Source: Salaquimonas pukyongi
GTDB lineage: Bacteria; Pseudomonadota; Alphaproteobacteria; Rhizobiales; Rhizobiaceae
Direction: 5' to 3'
Assembly (NCBI RefSeq): GCF_001953055.1
Contig: NZ_CP019044.1
Location: 310,001-374,000, forward strand
DNA length: 64,000 nucleotides
Within the stretch, counting starts at the first letter, position 1. Each line of letters begins with the position of its first letter. A program made the position numbers and the translations under genes. Under the pieces are notes generated by a model, which had not been told where the DNA came from, made no database searches, and worked only from the letters and a program-made list of their open reading frames with translations. Below are positions 52,623 to 62,000 of this stretch, piece after piece.

Positions 52623-54230
52623 ATGGCTATCCTGAAATCCGGTATCTCCGTTACTTCCGACGCTTACCGCGCCAATCGCAAGGCCAATCTTGAAGCGCTT
52701 AAGACAGTTGAGGAAGCTGCGCTTGCCGCGCGCGCAGGCGGCGGCGAAGCTTCACGGGAGCGGCATGTTTCCCGCGGAAAACTGCTGCCGCGTGATCGCG
52801 TTCAGGCACTGCTCGATCCTGGAACCCCGTTTCTGGAAATCGGCGCGACGGCAGCGCATGGCATGTATGATGGGGCTTCTCCCTGTGCCAGCATGATTGC
52901 AGGCATTGGCCGGGTGGAGGGCCGCGAAGTGATGGTCGTTTGCAACGATGCGACGGTAAAGGGCGGCACCTATTATCCGATGACCGTCAAGAAACACTTG
53001 CGCGCCCAGGAGATTGCCACCGAAAACCGTCTGCCCTGCATCTATCTGGTCGACAGCGGCGGGGCCAACCTCCCCAATCAGGCCGAAGGCTTTGCCGACA
53101 AAAACCACTTTGGGCGGATTTTCTTCAATCAGGCAAACCTGTCAGCCCAGGGGATTGCCCAGATTGCTGTCGTCATGGGTTCCTGCACGGCGGGCGGCGC
53201 CTATGTTCCGGCCATGAGCGATGAGGCGATCATCGTCAGGGAACAGGGCACGATCTTTCTTGCAGGCCCCCCACTGGTCAAGGCGGCGACCGGCGAAGTG
53301 GTTGAGCCGGAGGAACTGGGCGGCGGCGATGTTCACACCCGGCTTTCCGGTGTCGCCGACCATCTTGCGGATAATGACAGCAACGCCCTGGCGCAGGCGA
53401 GGCGTATCGTCGCCAATCTCAATACCACAAAGCCGCGGCAACTCGACTGCATCGCGCCGGAGGACCCGGCCTATGACCCCGATGAAATTCTCGGTGTGGT
53501 GCCCGGCGACCTGAAAACGCCCTATGACATTCGCGAAGTGATTGCGCGGCTGGTCGACGGCTCGCGCTTCGATGAGTTCAAGGCCCGCTATGGCACCACG
53601 CTGGTCTGCGGTTTTGCTCATGTCATGGGCATGCCCATCGGCATCATCGCCAACAATGGCGTGCTGTTTTCTGAAAGCTCGGTGAAGGCAGCCCATTTCG
53701 TCGAACTTTGTTCCCAGCGCAAAATTCCGCTGGTGTTCCTGCAGAATATTACCGGCTTCATGGTCGGCAAAAAATACGAACAGGGTGGCATCGCCAAGGA
53801 CGGTGCAAAACTGGTCACCGCGGTTGCGACAACCAGCGTGCCGAAGTTCACCTTTCTGGTGGGCGGCTCCTTCGGTGCCGGCAATTACGGCATGGCGGGC
53901 CGTGCCTATTCTCCGCGCTTTTTGTGGACCTGGCCCAATTCGCGCATCTCAGTCATGGGCGGCGAACAGGCTGCCGGCGTGCTGGCCACCGTCAAGCGCG
54001 ATTCGATCGAGCGCAAGGGCGGCAACTGGTCGGCGGAAGAGGAAGCCGCCTTCAAGCAGCCGACCCTCGACATGTTCGAGGAGCAGTCCCATCCGCTCTA
54101 TGCTTCCGCGCGGTTGTGGGATGATGGCATTATCGACCCGCGCAAGACGCGGCAGGTGCTGGCGCTTTCACTCTCGGCGGCGCTAAATGCGCCCATTGAA
54201 GATACAAAATTCGGCGTATTCAGGATGTGA
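52623..54230 (+). CDS. mccB: Methylcrotonoyl-CoA carboxylase carboxyltransferase (beta) subunit
   Basis: The 535-residue subunit transfers CO2 from biotin to 3-methylcrotonyl-CoA. It shows [20 protein letters not shown], the acyl-CoA site around [20 protein letters not shown], and the biotin-side [20 protein letters not shown]. The segment [20 protein letters not shown] is specific to methylcrotonyl-CoA over propionyl-CoA carboxylases. It is full length and followed after 4 bases by the LysE-family gene. Confidence 0.94.
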   Translation: MAILKSGISVTSDAYRANRKANLEALKTVEEAALAARAGGGEASRERHVSRGKLLPRDRVQALLDPGTPFLEIGATAAHGMYDGASPCASMIAGIGRVEGREVMVVCNDATVKGGTYYPMTVKKHLRAQEIATENRLPCIYLVDSGGANLPNQAEGFADKNHFGRIFFNQANLSAQGIAQIAVVMGSCTAGGAYVPAMSDEAIIVREQGTIFLAGPPLVKAATGEVVEPEELGGGDVHTRLSGVADHLADNDSNALAQARRIVANLNTTKPRQLDCIAPEDPAYDPDEILGVVPGDLKTPYDIREVIARLVDGSRFDEFKARYGTTLVCGFAHVMGMPIGIIANNGVLFSESSVKAAHFVELCSQRKIPLVFLQNITGFMVGKKYEQGGIAKDGAKLVTAVATTSVPKFTFLVGGSFGAGNYGMAGRAYSPRFLWTWPNSRISVMGGEQAAGVLATVKRDSIERKGGNWSAEEEAAFKQPTLDMFEEQSHPLYASARLWDDGIIDPRKTRQVLALSLSAALNAPIEDTKFGVFRM

Positions 54231-54234
54231 TGTG

Positions 54235-54855
54235 ATGACCGTTTACGGAACGATTTTGATCATTCTGGCCTGGATGATTGCCGGCGGAAGCCCTGGCCCG
54301 GCTACGCTTGCCATTTCCGCGACCTCCATGCAGCATGGCCGCAGGCCCGGCCTCACCATCGCCGCGGGCATCGTTGCCGGTTCGGCAGGCTGGGGCATTG
54401 CCGCAGCGCTCGGCATTGGCGCGGTAATGCTGGCCCATGCCTGGCTGTTCGAACTGGTGCGCTATCTGGGGGCGGCCTATCTGCTGTTTCTTGCCCTGAA
54501 ATCGGTAAAGAGCGCGATGCATCCGCCGCAGATTGCGGAAACGGTGAAGGTCAAGGCCCGCAACCTGTTTGTCAAAGGGTTGCTGCTGCACTTGACGAAC
54601 CCCAAGGCGATCCTCTCCTGGGGATCGATCTATGCCATCGCGCTGCCTGCGGGCGCCGGAGGTGACCAGGTGGCCGCGCTCTTTTTCATGCTCATTACCG
54701 CCTCCATGGTGGTTTTCCTTGGCTACGCCATCTTGTTCTCCTGGCAGCCGATAGCTGCCGGATACGGGCGTTTGCGCCGCTGGTTCGACCTGGCCTTCGC
54801 GGCGCTCTTTGGGGGCGCAAGTCTCAAAATTCTCACCACACGCATTGAGGTCTGA
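54235..54855 (+). CDS. LysE/RhtB-family amino-acid exporter
   Basis: The 206-residue membrane protein has the LysE-family opening (AWMIAGGSPGPATLAISATS) and about six helices. The conserved FVKGLLLHLTNPKAILSWGS lies at mid-protein. Family members export amino acids such as lysine, threonine, homoserine or leucine. Its place between the two carboxylase subunit genes, 4 bases from each, suggests it handles leucine or a related amino acid, but that is inference. Confidence 0.9.
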   Translation: MTVYGTILIILAWMIAGGSPGPATLAISATSMQHGRRPGLTIAAGIVAGSAGWGIAAALGIGAVMLAHAWLFELVRYLGAAYLLFLALKSVKSAMHPPQIAETVKVKARNLFVKGLLLHLTNPKAILSWGSIYAIALPAGAGGDQVAALFFMLITASMVVFLGYAILFSWQPIAAGYGRLRRWFDLAFAALFGGASLKILTTRIEV

Positions 54856-54858
54856 CCG

Positions 54859-56883
54859 ATGTTCTCGAAAATCCTGATAGCCAATCGCGGTGAGATTGCC
54901 TGCCGTGTCATCCACACTGCCAGCCGCATGGGCGTAGAGACAGTTGCCATCTATTCCGATGCCGATGGCGAACACGGTCCGGCCCTGCATGTTCGCATGG
55001 CGGATGAGGCCGTCCCCATCGGCCCGCGTGACGAAAAGACCGGCCGGGAGCCATATCTGCTTGCCGACCGCATCATCAACGCAGCGCTGGCAACCGGGGC
55101 TGAGGCCATCCACCCGGGCTATGGCTTTCTTTCCGAAAACCCGGATTTCGTCGAGGCAGTGGAAAAGGCGGGTCTGGTCTTCATCGGCCCTTCGGCAAGA
55201 TCAATCCGCGCCATGGGGCTCAAGGACGCTGCCAAGGCGCTGATGGAAAAGGCCGGCGTACCTGTGGTGCCCGGCTATCACGGCGAGCGGCAGGAACCGG
55301 AGTTTCTGGCCGGTGAAGCGGACAAGATCGGCTATCCGGTGTTGATCAAGGCGCGTGCCGGCGGTGGCGGCAAGGGCATGCGCAAGGTCGATGATCCCAA
55401 GGATTTCGCCGCCTCACTCGAAGGCGCCCAGCGCGAAGGCGAGGCCAGCTTCGGCGATGGCCGTGTTCTGATTGAAAAATACATCGCCGCGCCGCGCCAC
55501 ATCGAGGTGCAGGTTTTCGGCGACAACCACGGCAATGTGGTGCACCTGTACGAGCGCGATTGCTCCCTTCAGCGCCGCCATCAAAAGGTGATCGAGGAAG
55601 CACCTGCCCCCGGCATGACGCAGGAAATGCGCGCCGCCATGACCTCGGCAGCCGTCACCGCGGCAAAAGCCATCGATTATTCCGGCGCCGGTACCATTGA
55701 GTTCATCGTCGACGGGTCGAAGGGCCTTAAACCGGACGGCTTCTGGTTCATGGAAATGAACACCCGCCTGCAGGTCGAGCATCCGGTGACCGAGGAGGTG
55801 ACCGGTGTCGATCTGGTGGAATGGCAGTTGCGGGCTGCAGCCGGCGAATTGCTTCCCCTGGAACAAAAGGATATCCAGCTGGAAGGCCATGCCTTCGAGG
55901 CGCGGCTTTATGCCGAAGATGCCGCAAAGGGCTTCCTGCCGGCCATCGGAACACTGCACCATCTGTCCTTTGCCAACAATGCCCGCATCGAGACCGGCGT
56001 CGAGCAGGGAAGCGTTATTTCCCCCTTTTATGATCCCATGATCGCGAAAATAATTTCTAAGGGAAATAATAGAAGCGACGCGCTCCAGATGCTGCATGCT
56101 GCGCTGCGGCATACGCAGGTTGCCGGAACGGTGACCAACAAGGCGTTTCTCTCCGCGCTTTGCCTCCATGAGGAACTCTCGAAAGGAAAAGTCGATACAG
56201 GGCTGATCGAACGCGATCTGGAAACCCTGGTGCCTCCATCAGGCAATGATGAACAAGCAATTGTTAGTGCAGCCTTATTTCTTGCAATGCAGCCGGCTGC
56301 AGGAGCGCCGGATGAGCCGTTTGATGCGCTCGGTGCGTTTTCCCTCTGGGGTCAGCGAACCGAAATCATCCATCTGGAGTGGAATGGGGAACGCCTTGCC
56401 ATGGCGCTTGAAACGGAAGATGGCATTGCCTGGTCATGCCGCAACCTGGATGTGGCATCCGGTGCGGCATGGCAGGCGAAGCTGCTTTTCGCCGATCTTC
56501 CGGCAAACAGAATGCAGATAATTTTTGATGGAAAGGAAATCGCGCCCGGCTTTGCAAAATTGCCTGGCCATCTCGCGGTTTTTCTTGGAGACGAGACGTA
56601 TGAATTCACCTTGCCGGATCTGCTGGAGGCAACTAAAGGCGAAGAAGCCGGCGCCGATGCCATTATTGCCCCGATGCCGGGCCTGGTGAAAAAGCTTTCA
56701 GCAAAGCCCGGGCAAAAGATTGCCAGGGACGATCCGCTTCTGGTGCTGGAAGCGATGAAGATGGAGCATGTGCTTTCCGCCCCGCGCGATGGCATTCTGG
56801 CCGCCGTCAATGTCACCGAGGGCGACCAGGTGGTGGACGGGACCGTGCTGATTTCCCTTAAGGCCGAAGACGGGGAGAAGTAA
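54859..56883 (+). CDS. mccA: Methylcrotonoyl-CoA carboxylase biotin carboxylase (alpha) subunit
   Basis: The 674-residue subunit has the biotin carboxylase domain MFSKILIANRGEIACRVIHT, ATP-grasp loop RAGGGGKGMRKV, HIEVQVFGDNHGNVVHLYER, catalytic EMNTRLQVEHPVTE, and a C-terminal biotinyl domain with the biotin Lys in LVLEAMKMEHVLSAPRDG. An intervening BT-like linker spans about residues 450-600. Domain order and length fit MccA rather than acetyl-CoA carboxylase (no separate BCCP). Together with mccB it forms the dodecameric carboxylase of leucine breakdown. Confidence 0.94.
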   Translation: MFSKILIANRGEIACRVIHTASRMGVETVAIYSDADGEHGPALHVRMADEAVPIGPRDEKTGREPYLLADRIINAALATGAEAIHPGYGFLSENPDFVEAVEKAGLVFIGPSARSIRAMGLKDAAKALMEKAGVPVVPGYHGERQEPEFLAGEADKIGYPVLIKARAGGGGKGMRKVDDPKDFAASLEGAQREGEASFGDGRVLIEKYIAAPRHIEVQVFGDNHGNVVHLYERDCSLQRRHQKVIEEAPAPGMTQEMRAAMTSAAVTAAKAIDYSGAGTIEFIVDGSKGLKPDGFWFMEMNTRLQVEHPVTEEVTGVDLVEWQLRAAAGELLPLEQKDIQLEGHAFEARLYAEDAAKGFLPAIGTLHHLSFANNARIETGVEQGSVISPFYDPMIAKIISKGNNRSDALQMLHAALRHTQVAGTVTNKAFLSALCLHEELSKGKVDTGLIERDLETLVPPSGNDEQAIVSAALFLAMQPAAGAPDEPFDALGAFSLWGQRTEIIHLEWNGERLAMALETEDGIAWSCRNLDVASGAAWQAKLLFADLPANRMQIIFDGKEIAPGFAKLPGHLAVFLGDETYEFTLPDLLEATKGEEAGADAIIAPMPGLVKKLSAKPGQKIARDDPLLVLEAMKMEHVLSAPRDGILAAVNVTEGDQVVDGTVLISLKAEDGEK

Positions 56884-56884
56884 C

Positions 56885-57546
56885 GTGATCACCCTGCACC
56901 ACTGCCACGAATCGCGCTCCCTGCGCACCCTGTGGCTGCTGCATGAAATGGCGCTTGATTTTAAGCTGAAGGTCTATCCTTTCGGCAAGGAATTGCGGGA
57001 CCCGGACTATCTGGCAATCCACCCCTTGGCCGGGTACCCTGTCTGCAGGATGGCGGGCTGACATTGTTCGAAACCGGTGCGATCACGGAATATCTCGTTG
57101 AAAAATACCCGGAAAAGGGGTTTGCCTGCCCACCCGGCAGTGCGGAGCGCCCGCAATGGCTGCAATGGTTGCATTATGCGGAAACCGTTGCCGTTCACGG
57201 TGCGACGCTCACCCAGCAGCACATCGTCATCCATGAAGACAAGGATCGCTCGCCTCTGCTGATGAAGCTGGAAAGGCGGCGGCTGGAAAAAGCGCTGGAG
57301 GTGCTTGATTCCCACCTTTCCGATGGGCGCGACTACCTGCTTGAAAGCGGGTTTTCTGCGGTCGATACCAATATGGGCTATTCGGTTCACATCGCGGGCT
57401 TTTTTACACCGCTTTCCGCCTTGCCGCACCTTGCTGGTTACTACCACCGTCTGTCGAGCCGGCCAGCCTTCAAAAAAAGCCTGCCGGAAAAGCCCGCAAT
57501 CTATCACAGGGATTTTTACGACCTGCCGCCGGAACCTGTTTGTTGA
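56885..57546 (+). pseudogene. Glutathione S-transferase-like protein, one frameshift
   Basis: A GTG at 56885 (GGGGAG upstream) opens a thioredoxin-fold N-terminus (ITLHHCHESRSLRTLWLLHE). The frame breaks at about 57028: one extra G restores HPLGRVPCLQDGGLTLFETG, the classic GST glutathione-site segment with the cis-Pro and the ES/ET-GAI motif. The rest (57064-57546) is the all-helical C-terminal domain. Repaired length is about 220 residues. It sits between mccA and mvaB in the leucine operon. Single-base loss with all else conserved points to a sequencing error or recent mutation. Confidence 0.83.
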
Positions 57547-57560
57547 AAGAAAATTTCCCA

Positions 57561-58412
57561 ATGAAAGAAAGAGTCACACTATTCGAAGTCGGGCCTCGCG
57601 ACGGATTGCAGAATGAAAAGCGCCTCATTCCGGCAGAAGAAAAGATCCGCCTCGTCGACCTTCTGTCGGATTGCGGCTTCACAAAAATCGAGGTGACGGC
57701 GTTTGTCTCGCCCAAATGGGTGCCGCAAATGGCCGACAACGCCGAGGTGATGGCGGGGATAACCCGCAAGCCGGGCATATCCTATGCGGTGCTTACCCCC
57801 AATCTGAAAGGCTATGAGGCGGCGAAGGCGGCCAAAGCCGACGAGGTGGCCATTTTTGCATCCGCTTCCGAAGGATTTTCCAGGGCCAATGTGAACGCGA
57901 CCATCGCTGAATCCCTTGAGCGCTTTGCCCCCATTGTCAAAGCGGCACAAGCCGATGGCATGCCGGTGCGCGGCTATGTCTCCTGCGTGACCGACTGCCC
58001 GTTTGACGGGCCGACGCCACCGGCCATGGTGGCCCGTTCGGTGGCCTATCTGCGCGATGCCGGGTGTTATGAGGTTTCTCTTGGCGAAACCATTGGCCAC
58101 GGCACACCGGAAACCATAGATGCCATGCTGGATGCGGTGCTTCAGGAAATGCCGGCTGAGCGGCTTGCGGGCCACTACCACGACACGAAAGGCCGGGCGC
58201 TGGACAATATTGCCGTTAGCCTGGACCGCGGTCTTCGAACCTTTGATTCCAGTGCCGGAGGGCTGGGCGGTTGTCCCTATGCGCCGGGCGCTGCCGGCAA
58301 TGTCGATACCATGCGGGTGATCGAACTGGTGGAGGAAAAGGGATTTGACACCGGCATCGACCGTGCCAGGTTGAAAAAGGCCGCCGGTTTTGCCCAATCG
58401 TTGCGCAATTGA
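57561..58412 (+). CDS. mvaB: Hydroxymethylglutaryl-CoA lyase
   Basis: The 283-residue TIM-barrel enzyme splits HMG-CoA to acetyl-CoA and acetoacetate, the last step of leucine breakdown. It shows FEVGPRDGLQNEKRLIPAEE, KIEVTAFVSPKWVPQMADN, CVTDCPFDGPTPP, GHYHDTKGRALDNI (metal His) and the glycine loop GGLGGCPYAPGAAGNVDT with catalytic Cys. I chose ATG 57561, since the TTG at 57540 adds seven unfit residues. The methylglutaconyl-CoA hydratase that should act before it is not in the window. Confidence 0.95.
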   Translation: MKERVTLFEVGPRDGLQNEKRLIPAEEKIRLVDLLSDCGFTKIEVTAFVSPKWVPQMADNAEVMAGITRKPGISYAVLTPNLKGYEAAKAAKADEVAIFASASEGFSRANVNATIAESLERFAPIVKAAQADGMPVRGYVSCVTDCPFDGPTPPAMVARSVAYLRDAGCYEVSLGETIGHGTPETIDAMLDAVLQEMPAERLAGHYHDTKGRALDNIAVSLDRGLRTFDSSAGGLGGCPYAPGAAGNVDTMRVIELVEEKGFDTGIDRARLKKAAGFAQSLRN

Positions 58413-58440
58413 GGAAAGCTGGAAATTTGGGGAGCAGCAA

Positions 58441-58863
58441 GTGATTGAACCGGTTTTGAGTGCTGAGGAAGTGACGGCCTATGTCCGCGAGGTTTTCAGC
58501 GAGGCAGATGTCTATAACTGGCAAGTCAAGGAAGTCCGTCCCGGTGGCATTGCAGTTACCATGCAAACGGATGAAGCCCACATCCGCCCCGGTGGAACGG
58601 TTTCCGGTCCCACCATGTTCGCCCTTGCTGACATTACCGCCTATCTGTTGATTCTGGCCCATATCGGCAAGGTGGCGCTTGCCGTCACCACCAACCTGTC
58701 GATCAACTTTCTGAGCAAGCCCGAGCCCGGCGCGCTCGAGGCTCATGGCCGGTTGGTGAAGCTGGGAAAACGGCTGGCAGTGTGTGAAATTCACATTTAC
58801 GGCCCGGGCAGCGACGCCATGGTGGCCCAGGCAACCGCCACCTATTCAATCCCGCCGCGCTGA
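58441..58863 (+). CDS. PaaI-type hotdog thioesterase
   Basis: The 140-residue hotdog-fold protein starts at GTG 58441 after GGGGAG. It carries RPGGTVSGPTMFALADITAY, the PaaI/YbgC-like helix with catalytic Asp, and VTTNLSINFLSKPEPGALEA, typical of acyl-CoA thioesterases. It may hydrolyse stalled acyl-CoAs of the leucine pathway. It follows mvaB by 28 bases and ends the cluster. Confidence 0.88.
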   Translation: MIEPVLSAEEVTAYVREVFSEADVYNWQVKEVRPGGIAVTMQTDEAHIRPGGTVSGPTMFALADITAYLLILAHIGKVALAVTTNLSINFLSKPEPGALEAHGRLVKLGKRLAVCEIHIYGPGSDAMVAQATATYSIPPR

Positions 58864-58884
58864 TTCCCCGGCGGACACCGCTGA

Positions 58885-58898
58885 GGGCCATATGGCCC
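58885..58898. repeat. Perfect 14-bp palindrome after the leucine cluster
   Basis: GGGCCATATGGCCC is a perfect palindrome 21 bases beyond the thioesterase stop. A further GGCC repeat follows. With no loop and no T-run it is a poor terminator; it may be chance or a protein site. Confidence 0.35.
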
Positions 58899-58987
58899 AT
58901 TGGCCACGGCTGCGCTTGTCCATCTGAAGTCCAGCAGATTGAAAAATATATATAATTCAAAGGTTTGGTTGGTGGGGTAAATCATAA

Positions 58988-59034
58988 ATACAACCTTGAC
59001 TAGTAACTTTATGTTAATATACAACCATTAGTAA
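58988..59034 (+). promoter_or_regulatory. Promoter with direct repeats before the giant adhesin gene
   Basis: This is a sharply AT-rich island in a GC-rich genome. TTGACT at 58996-59001 and TATACA at 59018-59023 are separated by 16 bases, a good sigma-70 match. ATACAACC occurs at 58988-58995 and 59019-59026 (31-base spacing), and TAGTAA at 59001-59006 and 59029-59034 (28-base spacing). Repeats about three helical turns apart that flank and overlap the promoter suggest a dedicated regulator. The adhesin start is about 60 bases downstream. Confidence 0.6.
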
Positions 59035-59089
59035 TTGCGGTGCGGCGGATGCACCCAGGCATGGCAGGGGCCACGATTAAGAGGCTTCC

Positions 59090-62000
59090 ATGGGCATCAA
59101 GAGCAGTTTTTTCGCAAAGGCGCGCAGCGCTGCAAGCGGGTCTGGCATACAGTGCACTGACAATCCGGCCACCCGCCAGGCCGGTGGCGCTATGCGTCCA
59201 GGCAATGGTAATGAAGCGGTTTTCCTTGAAAGTGGCGATGGTCTTTTGCTTCGGGCATTGGAGCCGCGCATATTGCTGGATGCTGCCGGAGTTGAAACCG
59301 GCATTGACCTTGCCGAAAAAATGGCAATGGAGGCTGTTGCGCAGCGCTTTCCCGACAGCCCTGCCGCTGCAATTGGCTCCGCTCCGGATGCTGATGCAAA
59401 TTCTGATACCGATGAAGATCCTGCCGCCACCGGTGACGGTACAGCTACGCCGGTGGAAATCGTCTTTGTCGATGGCTCGATCAAGAACCTGAATTCCATC
59501 ATGGCCGGGATCGGCCCTGAACATGAGGCAGTCTACCTGTCCGGAGACATGGACGGGGTCTCTCAGATTGCAGGCTATCTGGCGGACCGCAACGACGTCG
59601 CCGCCATCCACATTTTCGCCCATGGCCGTTCCGGCACGCTCGAACTGGGCGATGCCAAACTGACGGCTGCCTCAATCAAGGGTAAACACGCCGATGAAAT
59701 GGTGGCGATCCGCGGCGCCCTTTCCGATGATGCGGACATTCTCATTTATGGCTGCAACTTTGCCGCCGGAACCCGCGGCCAGACGGCAGTCAATGCCCTC
59801 ATGGAAGCAAGCGGCGCCGATGTATCAGCCTCCACCGATACGACCGGAGCCGCGGTGCTTGGTGGCGATTGGGATCTCGAAGTTTCCGCCGGTGAAATCG
59901 AAGCCGCTTCCCTTGCAGCCGAGGCCTGGGATGGTCTGCTTGCCTCGGGCGGCGGCGCCGATGACAATGGCGGCGGTTCGGGGATCGCGATTACCGGCAA
60001 TGTGACCGAGAACATCGACGTACTCGCCAATGACACAGTCAGCGGCGCAGCGCTTCTGACCCAGATTATCGATCCATCCGATCCGGGCAATCCACAGGCA
60101 CTCGCCGTCGGGGTTCCGGTGCAACTGACAACCAACACGGCCATTGAACTGCTTGCTGATGGCACACTCGATGTAACCACGTCGCCGCTTGGCCAGGGCC
60201 TTGAAACTTTTGACTATGTCTTCACCGATGCCGGTTCCGGCGGTCAGGCCACCGTTACCCTCGACCGCACCCAGGGAAGCCTGATCAACGTGCCGGCAAC
60301 GGCCAGTGGTACGGAAGACAATAACGTGCCGCTCGGCATTACCATCGATCCGGCGCTTACCGCGGGTGGATCGCAGCTTGACCTGATTTCCACCGAAACC
60401 GCATTCCGCGACGCCTCGGCCGGCGCCACGCCCACCGATTTCACCATTCCGCCGCGCACCACGGCGATCCGCATCTCCGGTTTCGGTGGCGAAGACAACA
60501 GCAGCAACGCCGTCACCCAGGAGCATCGTCAGATCGTTTCCGTAACGGTCGACCTGATCAAGGGCACTTATTCCGGTCATATCCTGCACGTTCTCGCACA
60601 GGGTACGAACGCCAATGATAGCTATGCCTTCTCCGGCGTGACACTCGGCAATGATTCGACCAGCGGAACGCTGACCGGCACCCAGAATAACAACGTCCTG
60701 ACCGTTTCGCGCAGCGGCGACACGCTTTCCCTGGTCGAGAGCCAGACCAGCCTGGACCAGGCCTATCTGGTTGAGTACCTGACCGCGGATGGAAGCTCCT
60801 CGGATTATCTTGGCAGCTCCGGCGCAATTCTGGATCAGGGCACAACCGCTGCTGAAACGACTGCGACGATTGCTGCTGATCCGAACGCAAATTTTCTGGT
60901 GATCAACATCCAGGACGGGCGCGGCACAAATGACGCCAAGCAGGAGGATAATGGCGGCGGGCGCATCGTCGTCGATCTGGAGACCGGGCTCGCCAGTGGT
61001 GTGCTCTATGGCCAGACGGGCCGGGGAAGCAATCATAACAATGCCTATTCTTTCTCAGGCTATGACATCACCAGCGGGGCCTTCATTGTCGATCCCGGCA
61101 CACGCAATGCAACAGCCGCTGGCGGTGCGACAGTCGTGGGCGACACAACGGCTAGCCTCAATCGGCTGCCGAATTATATCATCTCGATGTCGGGCAACGA
61201 TCTGGTGCTGGAACGCAGCAGCAACCATGCCAGTCTTTTTGAGGAGCTGATCAGCGTCCAGTCTTTTGAGCGATATGATATCGGTTCCAGCGCCCGAACG
61301 CTCAGCAGCGACGCGGTCGTCAGCACCTATGTGGATGATGGCACGCTTGCGACGTGGGATCTGGACATTGCCGGCGGCGCCGAAACCGGGAACATCACCT
61401 TGACGGCAGTCAACCTCGGCGGCGCCAGCAGCGGCGAGCACGACCACGGCGCCACGGCGCGGATCTTTGTTGACCTTGTCAATGGCACAACTTCCGGCTC
61501 GTTCTTCCTGATTCGCGCCGACAATCCCGATCTTATCGTGTGGACCGATGTGCCTTTTGGACAGCGTCTGACGGACGCCATCGGGACGAATGCCGAAGCC
61601 AACTTCAACAATCTCAATCAGACAACCATCGATCTGGTCGGCGCGCTCCGGTTCAACCTGATAACCAACCCCGACGGCAGCCAGACCCTGCACGCCACGG
61701 CCCGGTCCAACGGCAACAACGACTCGGGCCAGGAATGGTCGACCGTCATGCAGGCGCAATGGTCGGGCCGCGAGCCGGTGACGATCTCCGGCTATCCCAC
61801 TGGTGGAACGTTCTCGGCTGGCTCCCTCAACCCGAATACTGGGCAGTGGGAAGTGGAAGCCGATAACATAGCCGGCATGGAGTTCATTCCGCCCGAACAT
61901 TTCTCTGGTCAGACAACAACCATGCTCGTCGATTACAATGGCGACCAGCACAATGTGACGGTCAACATTTCCCGTGTCGCCGATGCTCCAACCCTGTCGA

